A stretch of DNA of 7,344 bases from Nostocaceae cyanobacterium CSSed10_463m (GTDB lineage: Bacteria; Cyanobacteriota; Cyanobacteriia; Cyanobacteriales; Nostocaceae), in contig PWQB01000531.1 of NCBI GenBank assembly GCA_003556955.1, forward strand, positions 1 to 7,344, read 5' to 3'. The translations under genes were made by a program, and so were the position numbers. The notes beneath the pieces are model-generated. The model did no database searches. It was not told the origin of the DNA and saw only the letters and a program-made list of their open reading frames with translations. This document shows, piece after piece, positions 1 through 6,041 of the stretch. Within the stretch, counting starts at the first letter, position 1; each line of letters starts with the position of its first letter.

Positions 1-3000
1 GTAGTTGCATTCAGAGTTAAATCACTGTTGCCATCAACTGTATTTAAATTGATATTGCCTGTAGAAGAGTTGAAAGTTTTAGTACCACCGCCAGTCAGGT
101 TAACAGCACTATTAAATTGAATATTACTTGTGGTATTGATGTTACTTGCTACATTGGTATTAGTAGCATTGCTGGTGACGCTACTCAAGGCAGTTTTTCC
201 ACCCACCGCCCCTTTTAAGTTAACGTTTCCACTGGCGTTAATGGTTAAATCATTGTCGCCATCAACTGTATCATTGAAGGTAATGTTATTGCTAGTCAGT
301 GTAACGTTGTTCAGTAAGTTAATAGGATCACTGAAATTTATACCATCGTTTCCATTGGCTGTGAAGATACCAGAGACTCCCACAGTACCACTTGCATCTG
401 TCGTTAAATTACCATCTATTGTTGCGCCTAACCCATTAAAGAAAATATTAACAGGTTTATTGATATTGACATTTGACTCATTATAAGTTCCTGTGGCAAT
501 ATTGATATTTGCACCACTTGCAGCCACATCAATGCCATTTTGAATTAAGCCGTTAGCACCCACATTCACCGTATTGGCTGTACCTGAAAGCTGATTATTA
601 GTGATGATGTCAGCATTGAGGTTGATGGAATTGGCATCAAAGACAAGAGAGGCGTTATCTGTGCCTGTGATTGTTCCATTAACGGCGATATTACCAACAG
701 GCGATCGCACTGTCACCGGATCTAAAAACGTTACATCACTAGCAAAAGTAATTGTACCGCTACCATCAGTATGTCCGATAGTAATTGAATTAAAACCATT
801 TTGAATATTGCCTATTGCAGTATTATCAAGATTAAAAGTTCCGTTCGCACCATTACCGATACCAATACTTGTATTTGGTGTGAAAGGTTGCAAAGTTAAG
901 TTACCTGTACCTTGCAACTGAATATTACTTAGATCGATAGTATCTGTAGTGAGGGTAATATCTCCTGTAAGACCGCTATTGTTAGCAACAATAGAAGAGA
1001 TCGCTCCTTCTCCAGAATATGATTTAAGAGCGGAATTAGTCCCAGTTAAGCTAATTTGACCTGAACCTGCTGCTATAATCTGCGTTCCTCGACGTAGGAA
1101 AACTCCATAGTCCCCGTTGTTGGTTGCACTATCTCCATTAATTGTAATATTCCCTGTTCCAGTTGTTATGATTCTACCATTGGAAAACTCGACACCAGTG
1201 CTGACATCTCCTTTTCCAGATACCCCTGTTAATGTAATTGAGCCATTGTTTGATATGATTTGACTATTTTGTACATAAATTCCATCATTACCAGCACTTG
1301 TTATTAAGTCTCCACCTGTTCCACGCAGAGTAATTGCTCCACTATCAGACTGTATTTTTGACCCAGGCAAGAGATAAATTCCTGGAAAATTGCCTTGATT
1401 TATCCCGTTTTGACTAGCATTTAAAGTAATATTTCCGCTACTAGTAGTGATACTTGAATTACGATTTAGTCTAATATTTCGGGTGGCATCAAATTGAACA
1501 TTACCTATAGTAGTGGTGATACTTGAATTATCATTTAGTATAACGCTTTGGGTGGCATCAAATTGAACATTACCTGTTCCTGTTGAAATGGCAGCATTAG
1601 AGATAATGTCTTGACCTGCTAGTAGGGTAACATTGCCTCCAGAAGTCGTGATAGTGCCAATATTTACCTGATTTCCTGAAATCGTGAGATTTCTTCCTCC
1701 AGTATTGATGGATTGACTTGCATCCATCGAAAAAGACCCAATTCCACTGGTATCAGCATCAGCTTTGAAGGTAATAGAACCAGGAGAATCTACAAAATTC
1801 AGTGATACACCATTGGCAATGGTAATGTTATTAGTTGCTTCTAGTAGGACATTACCAGTTAAAGCTTCGAGTGTGGCTTTATTAATGGTAAATGTTGATC
1901 CAGGACTATCATCAAAAAGAATCTGACTATCTGAAACTTGAGAATCATCTGTCCCACCACTAGCCACAATATTAATATCGACTGGATCTAGTAGTAATGT
2001 TCCCAAATTCCCACTAGGGGCGCTCAGGTCAACATTACCTGAAAATGTCAATTCTTGCTTACCAGATACTTCTACAAATCCGCCATTCCCAGAGTTAAGT
2101 CCCCCACGGGCGCTGATGTTGCCGTGGAATCCTGTCGTGTTATCTGCCCAGACAATCACCTGGCCACCATCACCATTGAGTAAACTATCAGCATTAATTA
2201 CCGAATCACTGCTGACAAAGGTACGAACGGCATTGGGTACAGTGCCTTTACCTTGATAATCTCCGCCAATTAAGACAGTACCGCCGTCATTAGTACCAGA
2301 AGCATTGATATTAGCGTTGAGAACGCCTACTTTATTGCCTAAAACGTTTACTGTACCACCAGTTGCACCGGAGACGTTGAGAGTGCCAGAGGCGATCGCC
2401 ACTCCTCCATCATCAGGTATACTGACTCCAGAACTAGTAAGCATCACCTCCCCTGCACTATTAACAGTGATTCCCGTTGCCATATTCGCACCGCCACCAG
2501 TCAACAATTCCGGTAAGCTGAGGGGAGTAATTCCCGAACTAGTAACAGCATTTGGGTCAATTTCTAAACTCAACAAATGTCCAGGTTGAGAAATCCGCAC
2601 TAAACTTGAACCAGGTACAGCAGCAAGAGTGATATTTCCCTCTGATGCTTTTAGCGTTCCCGTATTAATTACATTGCCACCAATTAAAGCTAAATTTTGC
2701 CCTGTTTCTACTTCCAGCGAACCCGCATTGATAATACTTCCTGGTTTACCGATATTAAAGACAAAGTTACTCGGTTCTCCCACAAGGGCAGCATAATTAT
2801 TTTTACCAATAGCATTGAACCACAAATTATTACCAAACCCAATCCCATTAGCAGTTGTGGCGGAGAAGGATGCAGGTACATTTAGCTGGGAATTAGGCCC
2901 AAAGATAATTCCGGCTGGATTGATTAAAAATAAGTTGGAATTTCCGCCTGTAACTGTGATTAATCCGTTGATCAAGGAAGCATCGCCACCTGTGACACGC

Positions 3001-3308
3001 CCTAAAATATTTTGGATATTGGGGTTTGAAAGAAAGTTGGCTGTTTGGTTGGCATCTAGTCCAAATTTCTGGAAGCTATGAAATAAGTTGGCGCGATCGC
3101 TACTCAAAGTCCCGCCACTAATATCAATATTATTGCCTTGGGTATTGATTACAGTACCGGTGCTATCTGGTGCAGGCGTAATTGATTGTGCCTGTACTTT
3201 TTGAGCAATTAATACATTGAACGCTAGCACGAATGCCAACAGTAAACGTTTTTTTGATTTACGTTTTTGGTTGGAAAAATTTATATCCCGACGATTAAAT
3301 AATGCCAT
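1..3308 (-). CDS. Two-partner-secretion exoprotein with filamentous haemagglutinin N-terminal domain (partial, C-terminus off the window)
   Basis: The frame is open for 1102 codons from ATG at 3308 to the left edge; no other start exists before the upstream in-frame stop. Residues 1-40 form a long signal peptide: basic stretch (KRKSKKR, 15-21), hydrophobic core, and likely cleavage after VQA (38-40). Residues about 41-290 match the cyanobacterial TPS (haemagglutination activity) domain, with [11 protein letters not shown] (74-84), [14 protein letters not shown] (95-108) and NPAGIIFGP (130-138). In this family that domain is recognised by an outer-membrane TpsB/FhaC-type pore, which exports the protein; no such partner gene lies in this window. 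The rest is Gly/Asn/Thr/Ser-rich beta-helix sequence with repeats such as GNITLNAS. Residues about 921-960 ([21 protein letters not shown]) resemble a pectate-lyase-like helix coil. Role is probably surface adhesion or cell contact (inference). No clear Shine-Dalgarno is seen. The family is very secure; the ligand is unknown. Confidence 0.93.
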   Translation of the reverse strand, partial: MALFNRRDINFSNQKRKSKKRLLLAFVLAFNVLIAQKVQAQSITPAPDSTGTVINTQGNNIDISGGTLSSDRANLFHSFQKFGLDANQTANFLSNPNIQNILGRVTGGDASLINGLITVTGGNSNLFLINPAGIIFGPNSQLNVPASFSATTANGIGFGNNLWFNAIGKNNYAALVGEPSNFVFNIGKPGSIINAGSLEVETGQNLALIGGNVINTGTLKASEGNITLAAVPGSSLVRISQPGHLLSLEIDPNAVTSSGITPLSLPELLTGGGANMATGITVNSAGEVMLTSSGVSIPDDGGVAIASGTLNVSGATGGTVNVLGNKVGVLNANINASGTNDGGTVLIGGDYQGKGTVPNAVRTFVSSDSVINADSLLNGDGGQVIVWADNTTGFHGNISARGGLNSGNGGFVEVSGKQELTFSGNVDLSAPSGNLGTLLLDPVDINIVASGGTDDSQVSDSQILFDDSPGSTFTINKATLEALTGNVLLEATNNITIANGVSLNFVDSPGSITFKADADTSGIGSFSMDASQSINTGGRNLTISGNQVNIGTITTSGGNVTLLAGQDIISNAAISTGTGNVQFDATQSVILNDNSSITTTIGNVQFDATRNIRLNRNSSITTSSGNITLNASQNGINQGNFPGIYLLPGSKIQSDSGAITLRGTGGDLITSAGNDGIYVQNSQIISNNGSITLTGVSGKGDVSTGVEFSNGRIITTGTGNITINGDSATNNGDYGVFLRRGTQIIAAGSGQISLTGTNSALKSYSGEGAISSIVANNSGLTGDITLTTDTIDLSNIQLQGTGNLTLQPFTPNTSIGIGNGANGTFNLDNTAIGNIQNGFNSITIGHTDGSGTITFASDVTFLDPVTVRSPVGNIAVNGTITGTDNASLVFDANSINLNADIITNNQLSGTANTVNVGANGLIQNGIDVAASGANINIATGTYNESNVNINKPVNIFFNGLGATIDGNLTTDASGTVGVSGIFTANGNDGINFSDPINLLNNVTLTSNNITFNDTVDGDNDLTINASGNVNLKGAVGGKTALSSVTSNATNTNVASNINTTSNIQFNSAVNLTGGGTKTFNSSTGNINLNTVDGNSDLTLNAT
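16..269 (-). repeat. Start of 76-residue repeat modules in the exoprotein
   Basis: Bases 16-42 and 244-270 are nearly identical and lie 228 bp (exactly 76 codons) apart. They encode [12 protein letters not shown] (from residue 1014) and [12 protein letters not shown] (from residue 1090). Both sit in the same frame, so this is a repeating protein module. The array is cut by the window edge, so its copy number cannot be seen. Long TVDG-type modules are common in large cyanobacterial surface proteins. Confidence 0.7.
1437..1574 (-). repeat. Tandem 69-bp (23-codon) duplication inside the exoprotein gene
   Basis: Two adjacent in-frame units, 1506-1574 and 1437-1505, encode residues 579-601 and 602-624. 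Both begin GNVQFDAT and contain a variant of the pattern I-L-N-x-N-S-S-I-T-T. The DNA is still very similar (the stretch reading ggtggcatcaaattgaac occurs in both), so the duplication is fairly recent, or is kept similar by gene conversion. One unit fits one coil of a right-handed beta-helix. Confidence 0.75.
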
Positions 3309-3321
3309 GTAAAAAGTGTCT

Positions 3322-3327
3322 ATTATA
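3322..3327 (-). promoter_or_regulatory. Possible -10 box of the exoprotein gene
   Basis: The minus strand reads TATAAT, a perfect -10 consensus, ending 13 bases before the ATG at 3308. The region 17 bases further upstream (3345-3350, CTCTTA) is a poor -35. If used, transcription would start only about 6 bases before the ATG, giving an almost leaderless mRNA, which agrees with the lack of a ribosome binding site. The rest of the 3309-3583 spacer is AT-rich and shows nothing else that I recognise. Confidence 0.35.
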
Positions 3328-3561
3328 GGTTTTTGAGAAATATTTAAGAGGATTTACTTTTATGGAGCCAGTTTATTTTGTAATATAAAGCCTTAAAATC
3401 CCATTTTTGACTGTAAATCTTACTTGCTAAGTAAGTAATTGGTGATAAATGTTGCGAGATTTTCCTGATACTACGCATTAATTAAACCTATCTACTTAAC
3501 AATCTTCAGTAATTTATATATACAGGAAATTGCCTAGAATAACGATTAGCAAAAAGTCTAG

Positions 3562-3567
3562 TATACT
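3562..3567 (+). promoter_or_regulatory. Possible -10 box before the 128-residue gene
   Basis: TATACT lies 16 bases before the ATG at 3584. No good -35 hexamer sits 16-18 bases upstream (ATAACG at 3539). It would give a very short leader. This is a motif match only. Confidence 0.25.
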
Positions 3568-3583
3568 TTGCCGCTTTATTATT

Positions 3584-3970
3584 ATGAAAGTAGAAATTCA
3601 AAATTTAGAGCTTTCATTGAGTGAAAAACACCTGGTGCAGTTTTCCAGTGCGCTAGGAAATGCTTGTGCCTACTGGCAGGGTACACCCCCACAGTTGGGA
3701 GAAACCTACCATGTGGAGTTAAGTGTTGGCACTCCCCTGACTTGGGGTGTGGACATTCTCCCAACTACTGAATCTACCTACCAGCTGAAGCAAGAAGGTG
3801 ATGGTGTTGGGATTATAGCTAAGTTGGAGACATACGAAGAAGAAGGGTGGGCATTTTTACGACTGGGAGGTTCTATCTTGATCATAGAGACTTTAGGCAA
3901 TCCTTCGCCTATTGGAATATTTGTTGAGGCGCATATTCGTGAACTAATATTATCAGATACTGGAATATAG
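3584..3970 (+). CDS. Unrecognised 128-residue protein
   Basis: I do not recognise a family. ATG at 3584 is preferred. The frame also opens at a TTG at 3530, but its AGGA lies only two bases away and the extra 18 residues (basic, serine-rich) look like untranslated leader. The protein begins MKVEIQNLELSLSEKHLV and is probably soluble: no signal peptide and no membrane segment. It contains alternating hydrophobic residues suggesting a mostly beta fold (WGVDILP, GVGIIAKLETYEEEGWAFLRLGG, then SILIIETLG) and ends in a short amphipathic stretch, AHIRELIL. It is acidic overall. It is divergently oriented to the exoprotein gene across 275 bp. Repeat C begins six bases after its stop and no terminator hairpin is obvious. 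Base composition resembles the host. An immunity or regulatory role is possible but nothing in the sequence demands it. Confidence 0.7.
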   Translation: MKVEIQNLELSLSEKHLVQFSSALGNACAYWQGTPPQLGETYHVELSVGTPLTWGVDILPTTESTYQLKQEGDGVGIIAKLETYEEEGWAFLRLGGSILIIETLGNPSPIGIFVEAHIRELILSDTGI

Positions 3971-3976
3971 CTGCAT

Positions 3977-4018
3977 CTTTTTAGCGGAAAGTCTAATGCC
4001 GAATGGCTAATAATCATT
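3977..4018 (+). repeat. Dispersed repeat, copy C (partial)
   Basis: The stretch tttttagcg..aagtctaatgcc..gct.aataatcatt matches the central part of the longer repeats A (5469-5611) and B (5655-5992, where it resumes at 5915). Twenty of the first 22 positions agree (TTTTAGCG, two changes, AAGTCTAATGCC). The similarity ends after aatcatt. Copies therefore lie on both sides of the DUF4157-leader module. Confidence 0.6.
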
Positions 4019-4136
4019 GTAGGATGCGGGAATAAAGGCGATCGCCTACTGCACAGTGTTTCGCGATCGCATATTGATCAGGTTTCGTGGTGAAGAGATG
4101 CGGTCAGCGTAGCCATGCCGTTAAGCTAATCGCTAT
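4019..4136. other. Non-coding stretch with two close HIP1 sites
   Basis: No gene is seen. Two GCGATCGC octamers (4038-4045 and 4063-4070) stand 25 bases apart; each is part of a longer palindrome, ggcgatcgcc and cgcgatcgc. A degenerate small repeat (gatgcggtcagcgtagcc, from about 4098) resembles the gctacgc-type palindromes in the adjoining MITE. Confidence 0.5.
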
Positions 4137-4175
4137 TTAGAGGATGTTTTAAAAGTTTTGGGCGAATATAATATG

Positions 4176-4201
4176 GCTACGCTTCGCGTTAGCGATACGC
4201 T
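4176..4201. repeat. Paired short hairpins with three-base loops (first pair)
   Basis: GCTACGC-TTC-GCG(T)TAGC (4176-4193, one bulged T) is followed, sharing AGC, by AGCG-ATA-CGCT (4191-4201). It lies in the left arm of MITE 1. The layout matches the pairs at 4270-4296 and 5785-5809 and resembles the small dispersed repeats known from Nostoc genomes. Confidence 0.5.
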
Positions 4202-4269
4202 ACTACACAAACGAAGTCCGCCTGCGCGGACTAACGAAAAACTCAGGATTTTCAACCCACGTAGGTGGC

Positions 4270-4296
4270 CTTCCCTCTGGGAAGACGCTACGCGTC
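4270..4296. repeat. Paired short hairpins with three-base loops (second pair)
   Basis: CTTCCC-TCT-GGGAAG (4270-4284) shares its last G with GACGC-TAC-GCGTC (4284-4296). The pair appears to interrupt an otherwise continuous palindromic tract (cccacgtaggtgg before, tctgtgtagcc after) inside MITE 1, which suggests secondary insertion of a very small mobile repeat. Confidence 0.5.
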
Positions 4297-4399
4297 ATGT
4301 CTGTGTAGCCGCGACTTCTAGTCGCCAGGGCTAGTAATAATCTTTACAAACATCCTCTTAATTTACAGAAACTGGGGTAAGATGTATTAAAGGCAATTT

Positions 4400-4428
4400 T
4401 TGACAAAATATGCCGTGAAAGCTTTTAT
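4400..4428 (+). promoter_or_regulatory. Possible sigma-70-type promoter of the DUF4157-leader gene
   Basis: A perfect -35 TTGACA (4400-4405) is followed after 17 bases by TTTTAT (4423-4428, four of six matches to TATAAT). Transcription would start near 4435, about 24 bases before the ATG at 4459. An alternative -10, CATAAT (4434-4439), has no -35 at the right distance. It lies just outside the right end of MITE 1. Confidence 0.4.
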
Positions 4429-4458
4429 AGTCGCATAATAAAATATAGGGTTGAGTAA

Positions 4459-4860
4459 ATGTCTAGTAGACAATACAAAACCGCGAAATCTTCTGCCCAC
4501 AATTCTGATACACCAGCGCCTAGTCAGTTTGCACAGCGCCGCTTTCTCGTCCAAAAGCCAGTTATACAGACACCCCAAAATCCTGATGTACAAGCCCAAT
4601 CGGCAAGGGTGGAAGAGTCTGGTCAGGGTATAAATCCAAATATATTTAAGTACCATCCACCAATACAGCCACGAGGAATACAGATGAAGCTGTCTATTGG
4701 TGAGTCTGGGGATAAGTATGAGCAAGAAGCGGATCACGTAGCATCCCCGGTGGTACAAAAGATGAATCCCCCGCCATCAGTCCAAGCAACTCAAAGACAG
4801 GTGATGCAATTGCCTGCGCTCCGCACGAGCGCCCGAAAACCCCATTCAACGTCAGTGTGA
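4459..4860 (+). CDS. DUF4157-type leader protein, apparently frameshifted (133 residues as it stands)
   Basis: The N-terminus (MSSRQYKTAKSSAHNSDTPA, SQFAQRRFLVQKP) and the motif GESGDKYEQEADHVAS (81-96) match the leader of cyanobacterial DUF4157 proteins, where GDxYExEADrVA precedes the DUF4157 domain with its HExxH-type motif. Such proteins occur as polymorphic toxins and as cargo associated with extracellular contractile injection systems (family knowledge). The DUF4157 domain itself is absent. After QRQVMQ (112-117) the frame becomes unconvincing (LPALRTSARKPHSTSV) and stops at 4858-4860. A second frame, open from 4805, instead reads NPIQRQCDACDSEEKENK, the Cys-containing linker expected next in this family, and continues into the 183-residue frame downstream. 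So this is probably the 5' part of one broken gene, or a gene needing a +1 shift. The ATG has only a weak ribosome binding site. A lone truncated product is also possible. Confidence 0.7.
   Translation: MSSRQYKTAKSSAHNSDTPAPSQFAQRRFLVQKPVIQTPQNPDVQAQSARVEESGQGINPNIFKYHPPIQPRGIQMKLSIGESGDKYEQEADHVASPVVQKMNPPPSVQATQRQVMQLPALRTSARKPHSTSV
4815..4832. repeat. Small palindromic repeat inside the DUF4157-leader gene
   Basis: GCGCTC-CGCAC-GAGCGC (4816-4832) forms a six-pair hairpin. It can alternatively fold as TGCG-CTC-CGCA (4815-4825) followed by CGC-ACGA-GCG, the same paired-hairpin style as in the MITEs. It falls exactly where the reading frame changes from host-like leader to non-matching sequence, so it may be a small insertion. 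Confidence 0.45.
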
Positions 4861-4894
4861 CGCTTGTGACAGTGAGGAAAAAGAGAATAAGTTT

Positions 4895-5446
4895 ATGACA
4901 CACGCGAATCTTGTCACCCCACTCACTCCCGACGAATTGAAGCGTATCGAGGATCGACTTGGCGCAGTTTTGTCGTATGCCTGGGTTCAGGTGGCAGACC
5001 CGTTTCTACCGAGCGTCCATGTCGTCGTTGAGGAAAGCAGTCACGGGTTTGAGAGACTGTATGGTGGTCTTGCGCGCATCCTCGATTGCACTAACCAGCC
5101 CCGGTTCTATGCGATCCAGTACGGAACTGAAAACGATCAGTGCATCACGCTCGACTGCGGTCACGCCATCCTAACAGGACTCAATCGAGACACCTTCGAT
5201 GCACTCGGCTATGACATCGGGTATCTAATCAACGGGATGGATTTCCTCCTATGTGACGACACGGGTCTCTGGGCAATCATCACGACGACCGATGTCTTGC
5301 TCATTGGCGGTGGCGCAGAATACGTGAACGCATTCTATACTGACAAGGCAACACAGCTGGAGGCCAGCGCAGCCTTCGATGCATTCGTCACGACGGGTGA
5401 CGTTCGCTCCTCCTACACTGCCATGCGCCATTACCGACGCGGCTGA
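4895..5446 (+). CDS. Unrecognised 183-residue protein or C-terminal domain of foreign composition
   Basis: I do not recognise the family. As a separate gene it would start at ATG 4895, with AAGAGA (4881-4886) as a plausible ribosome binding site. Its frame is, however, open back to 4805 and upstream encodes the DUF4157-linker sequence, so it may be the C-terminal domain of that protein. The start is TPLTPDELKRIEDRLGAVL, probably a helix. The core alternates hydrophobic strands: SVHVVVEES, FYAIQYG, ILTGLNRDTFDALGYDIGYL, GLWAIITTTDVLLIGGG. The end is probably helical (EASAAFDAFVTTGD), finishing MRHYRRG. There is no signal peptide, and the hydrophobic patches look like buried strands. GC is about 53-55% in the lines I counted, against about 41-47% around it, with many C/G third positions, which suggests acquisition. 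It could be a toxin or cargo domain, or an orphan immunity protein; the sequence does not decide. Confidence 0.75.
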   Translation: MTHANLVTPLTPDELKRIEDRLGAVLSYAWVQVADPFLPSVHVVVEESSHGFERLYGGLARILDCTNQPRFYAIQYGTENDQCITLDCGHAILTGLNRDTFDALGYDIGYLINGMDFLLCDDTGLWAIITTTDVLLIGGGAEYVNAFYTDKATQLEASAAFDAFVTTGDVRSSYTAMRHYRRG

Positions 5447-5468
5447 TCGCGACGAGGGCGATTGGAAC

Positions 5469-5611
5469 AGTGCGATCGCCTGTTCTTGGAGGGTGCATTA
5501 AATTTTACATAAACCCCTACATTCAATTTTTTAGCGTCAAGTCTAATGCCCTCTGCTGAATCATCATTTAAATAGACCACACGGTAGGGGCGCAAGGCGT
5601 TGCGCCCTTAC
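5469..5611 (+). repeat. Dispersed repeat, copy A (uninterrupted)
   Basis: About 143 bp that recur as copy B from 5655, with few differences. Both contain tgcgatcgcctgtt, gcattaaattttacataaac, cgtcaagtctaatgccctct and a terminal palindrome of the GGGGCGCAAGG type. The site at 5531-5533 (TTA followed by gcgtca) is the unoccupied counterpart of the MITE insertion site in copy B. Copies A and B start 186 bp apart, separated by about 43 bp of unrelated sequence. Confidence 0.85.
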
Positions 5612-5762
5612 AATCCAATGCGCCCCTATAGCATGATCATTCTGCGACAACCGTAGTGCGATCGCCTGTTATTGGAGAGTGCATTAAATTTTACATAAAC
5701 CCCTACATTCAACCTTTTAGAGGATGTTTTAAAAGTCCTCTTTTTAGTAGCAAGACGTTTTA

Positions 5763-5867
5763 GATCCCCCTAAATACCCCTAAACCCCTTCGGGGATGCG
5801 CCTTCGGCGTAGAAAAAGGGGGACTTTGATTCTAGTTCCCCCCTTTTTAAGGGGGGTAGGGGGGATC
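5763..5867. repeat. Nested palindromic repeat (GATCCCCC...GGGGGATC) inside MITE 2
   Basis: The left end GATCCCCCTA (5763-5772) mirrors the right end TAGGGGGGATC (5857-5867). Inside, AAAAAGGGGG (5813-5822) pairs with CCCCCTTTTT (5839-5848). The whole unit can fold into a long hairpin. Repeats of this gatccccctaaa...ggggggatc form are widespread in cyanobacterial intergenic DNA (general knowledge). Confidence 0.7.
5785..5809. repeat. Paired short hairpins with TTC loops (third pair)
   Basis: CCCC-TTC-GGGG (5785-5795) and, three bases on, CGCC-TTC-GGCG (5799-5809). The pair sits between taaa and agaaaaaggggg, where related palindromic repeats would simply continue, so it looks like an insertion within the nested repeat. 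Confidence 0.5.
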
Positions 5868-5964
5868 AACTCGTGCTTAACATTACAGCCAACTACTTTT
5901 AAAACATCCTCTTAGCGTCAAGTCTAATGCCCTCTGCTGAATAATCATTTAAATAGACCACGGG

Positions 5965-5992
5965 GTAGGGGCGCAAGGCCTTGCGCCCCTAC
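5965..5992. repeat. Perfect 28-bp palindrome without loop
   Basis: GTAGGGGCGCAAGG (5965-5978) is followed directly by its reverse complement (5979-5992). The counterpart in repeat A (5584-5611) has the same left arm but two mismatches in the right arm. It is the distal end of the A/B repeat and could fold as a strong hairpin; no T-tract follows, so it is not a typical rho-independent terminator. Confidence 0.8.
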
Positions 5993-6041
5993 GACAGATG
6001 TGGTTCAAATACATGAAAACTGATGTAACCGAGATTTTCTC

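Larger units (their letters stand above)
4140..4357. mobile_element. MITE-like element 1 (218 bp)
   Basis: The left end reads GAGGATGTTTTAAAAGT (4140-4156); the right end, read inward, is GAGGATGTTTGTAAAGA, so the first 10 bases agree perfectly and most of the next seven do. TTA flanks both ends (4137-4139 and 4358-4360), consistent with a three-base target duplication. Termini starting GAG with a T-N-A duplication are typical of parts of the IS5 family, so the mobilising transposase may be of that kind (inference). No transposase is encoded. The interior is a chain of palindromes, including AGTCCGC/GCGGACT (4215-4232) and GCGACT/AGTCGC (4311-4325). Element 2 at 5720 has the same ends but a different interior. 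Confidence 0.75.
5720..5911. mobile_element. MITE-like element 2 (192 bp) with perfect 17-bp terminal inverted repeats
   Basis: GAGGATGTTTTAAAAGT (5720-5736) is repeated perfectly in inverse orientation at 5895-5911. TTA lies on both sides (5717-5719 and 5912-5914), and repeat A shows the same site with a single TTA, so the boundaries and the three-base target duplication are directly visible. No coding sequence is present; the element must have been moved by a transposase encoded elsewhere, probably IS5-like given the GAG ends and T-N-A duplication (inference). Its interior differs from that of MITE 1 and contains a nested palindromic repeat. Confidence 0.88.
5655..5992 (+). repeat. Dispersed repeat, copy B (split by MITE 2)
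   Basis: The left part, 5655-5719, aligns without gaps with 5469-5533 of copy A; the right part, 5915-5992, aligns with 5534-5611. The 195 bases between (MITE plus one TTA) are the only large difference. Together the two parts match copy A over its full length. Confidence 0.85.

Noticed and set aside
130..3081. Several plus-strand open frames of 60-120 codons (for example 130-486, 601-804, 2305-2589, 2815-3081)
   Set aside because: They are antisense to the continuous 1102-codon exoprotein frame and show only the low-complexity reverse reading of its repeats.
3530..3583. Alternative TTG start that would add 18 residues to the 128-residue protein
   Set aside because: The AGGA is only two bases from the TTG, the added residues look like leader, and a possible -10 box lies inside this stretch.
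4387..4758. Minus-strand frame of 123 codons
   Set aside because: It overlaps the DUF4157-leader gene and MITE flank, and its Trp/Tyr/Leu/Arg-rich product has no recognisable motif.
4844..4897. Integron cassette site (ATTCAAC at 4844 fits the RYYYAAC core) in front of the foreign-looking frame
   Set aside because: No matching GTTRRRY core, no second pair of boxes and no cassette end after 5446; a seven-base degenerate match is expected by chance.
3977..5992. CRISPR-like array formed by the repeats
   Set aside because: Only two long copies and one partial copy, with irregular spacing and much longer than CRISPR repeats.
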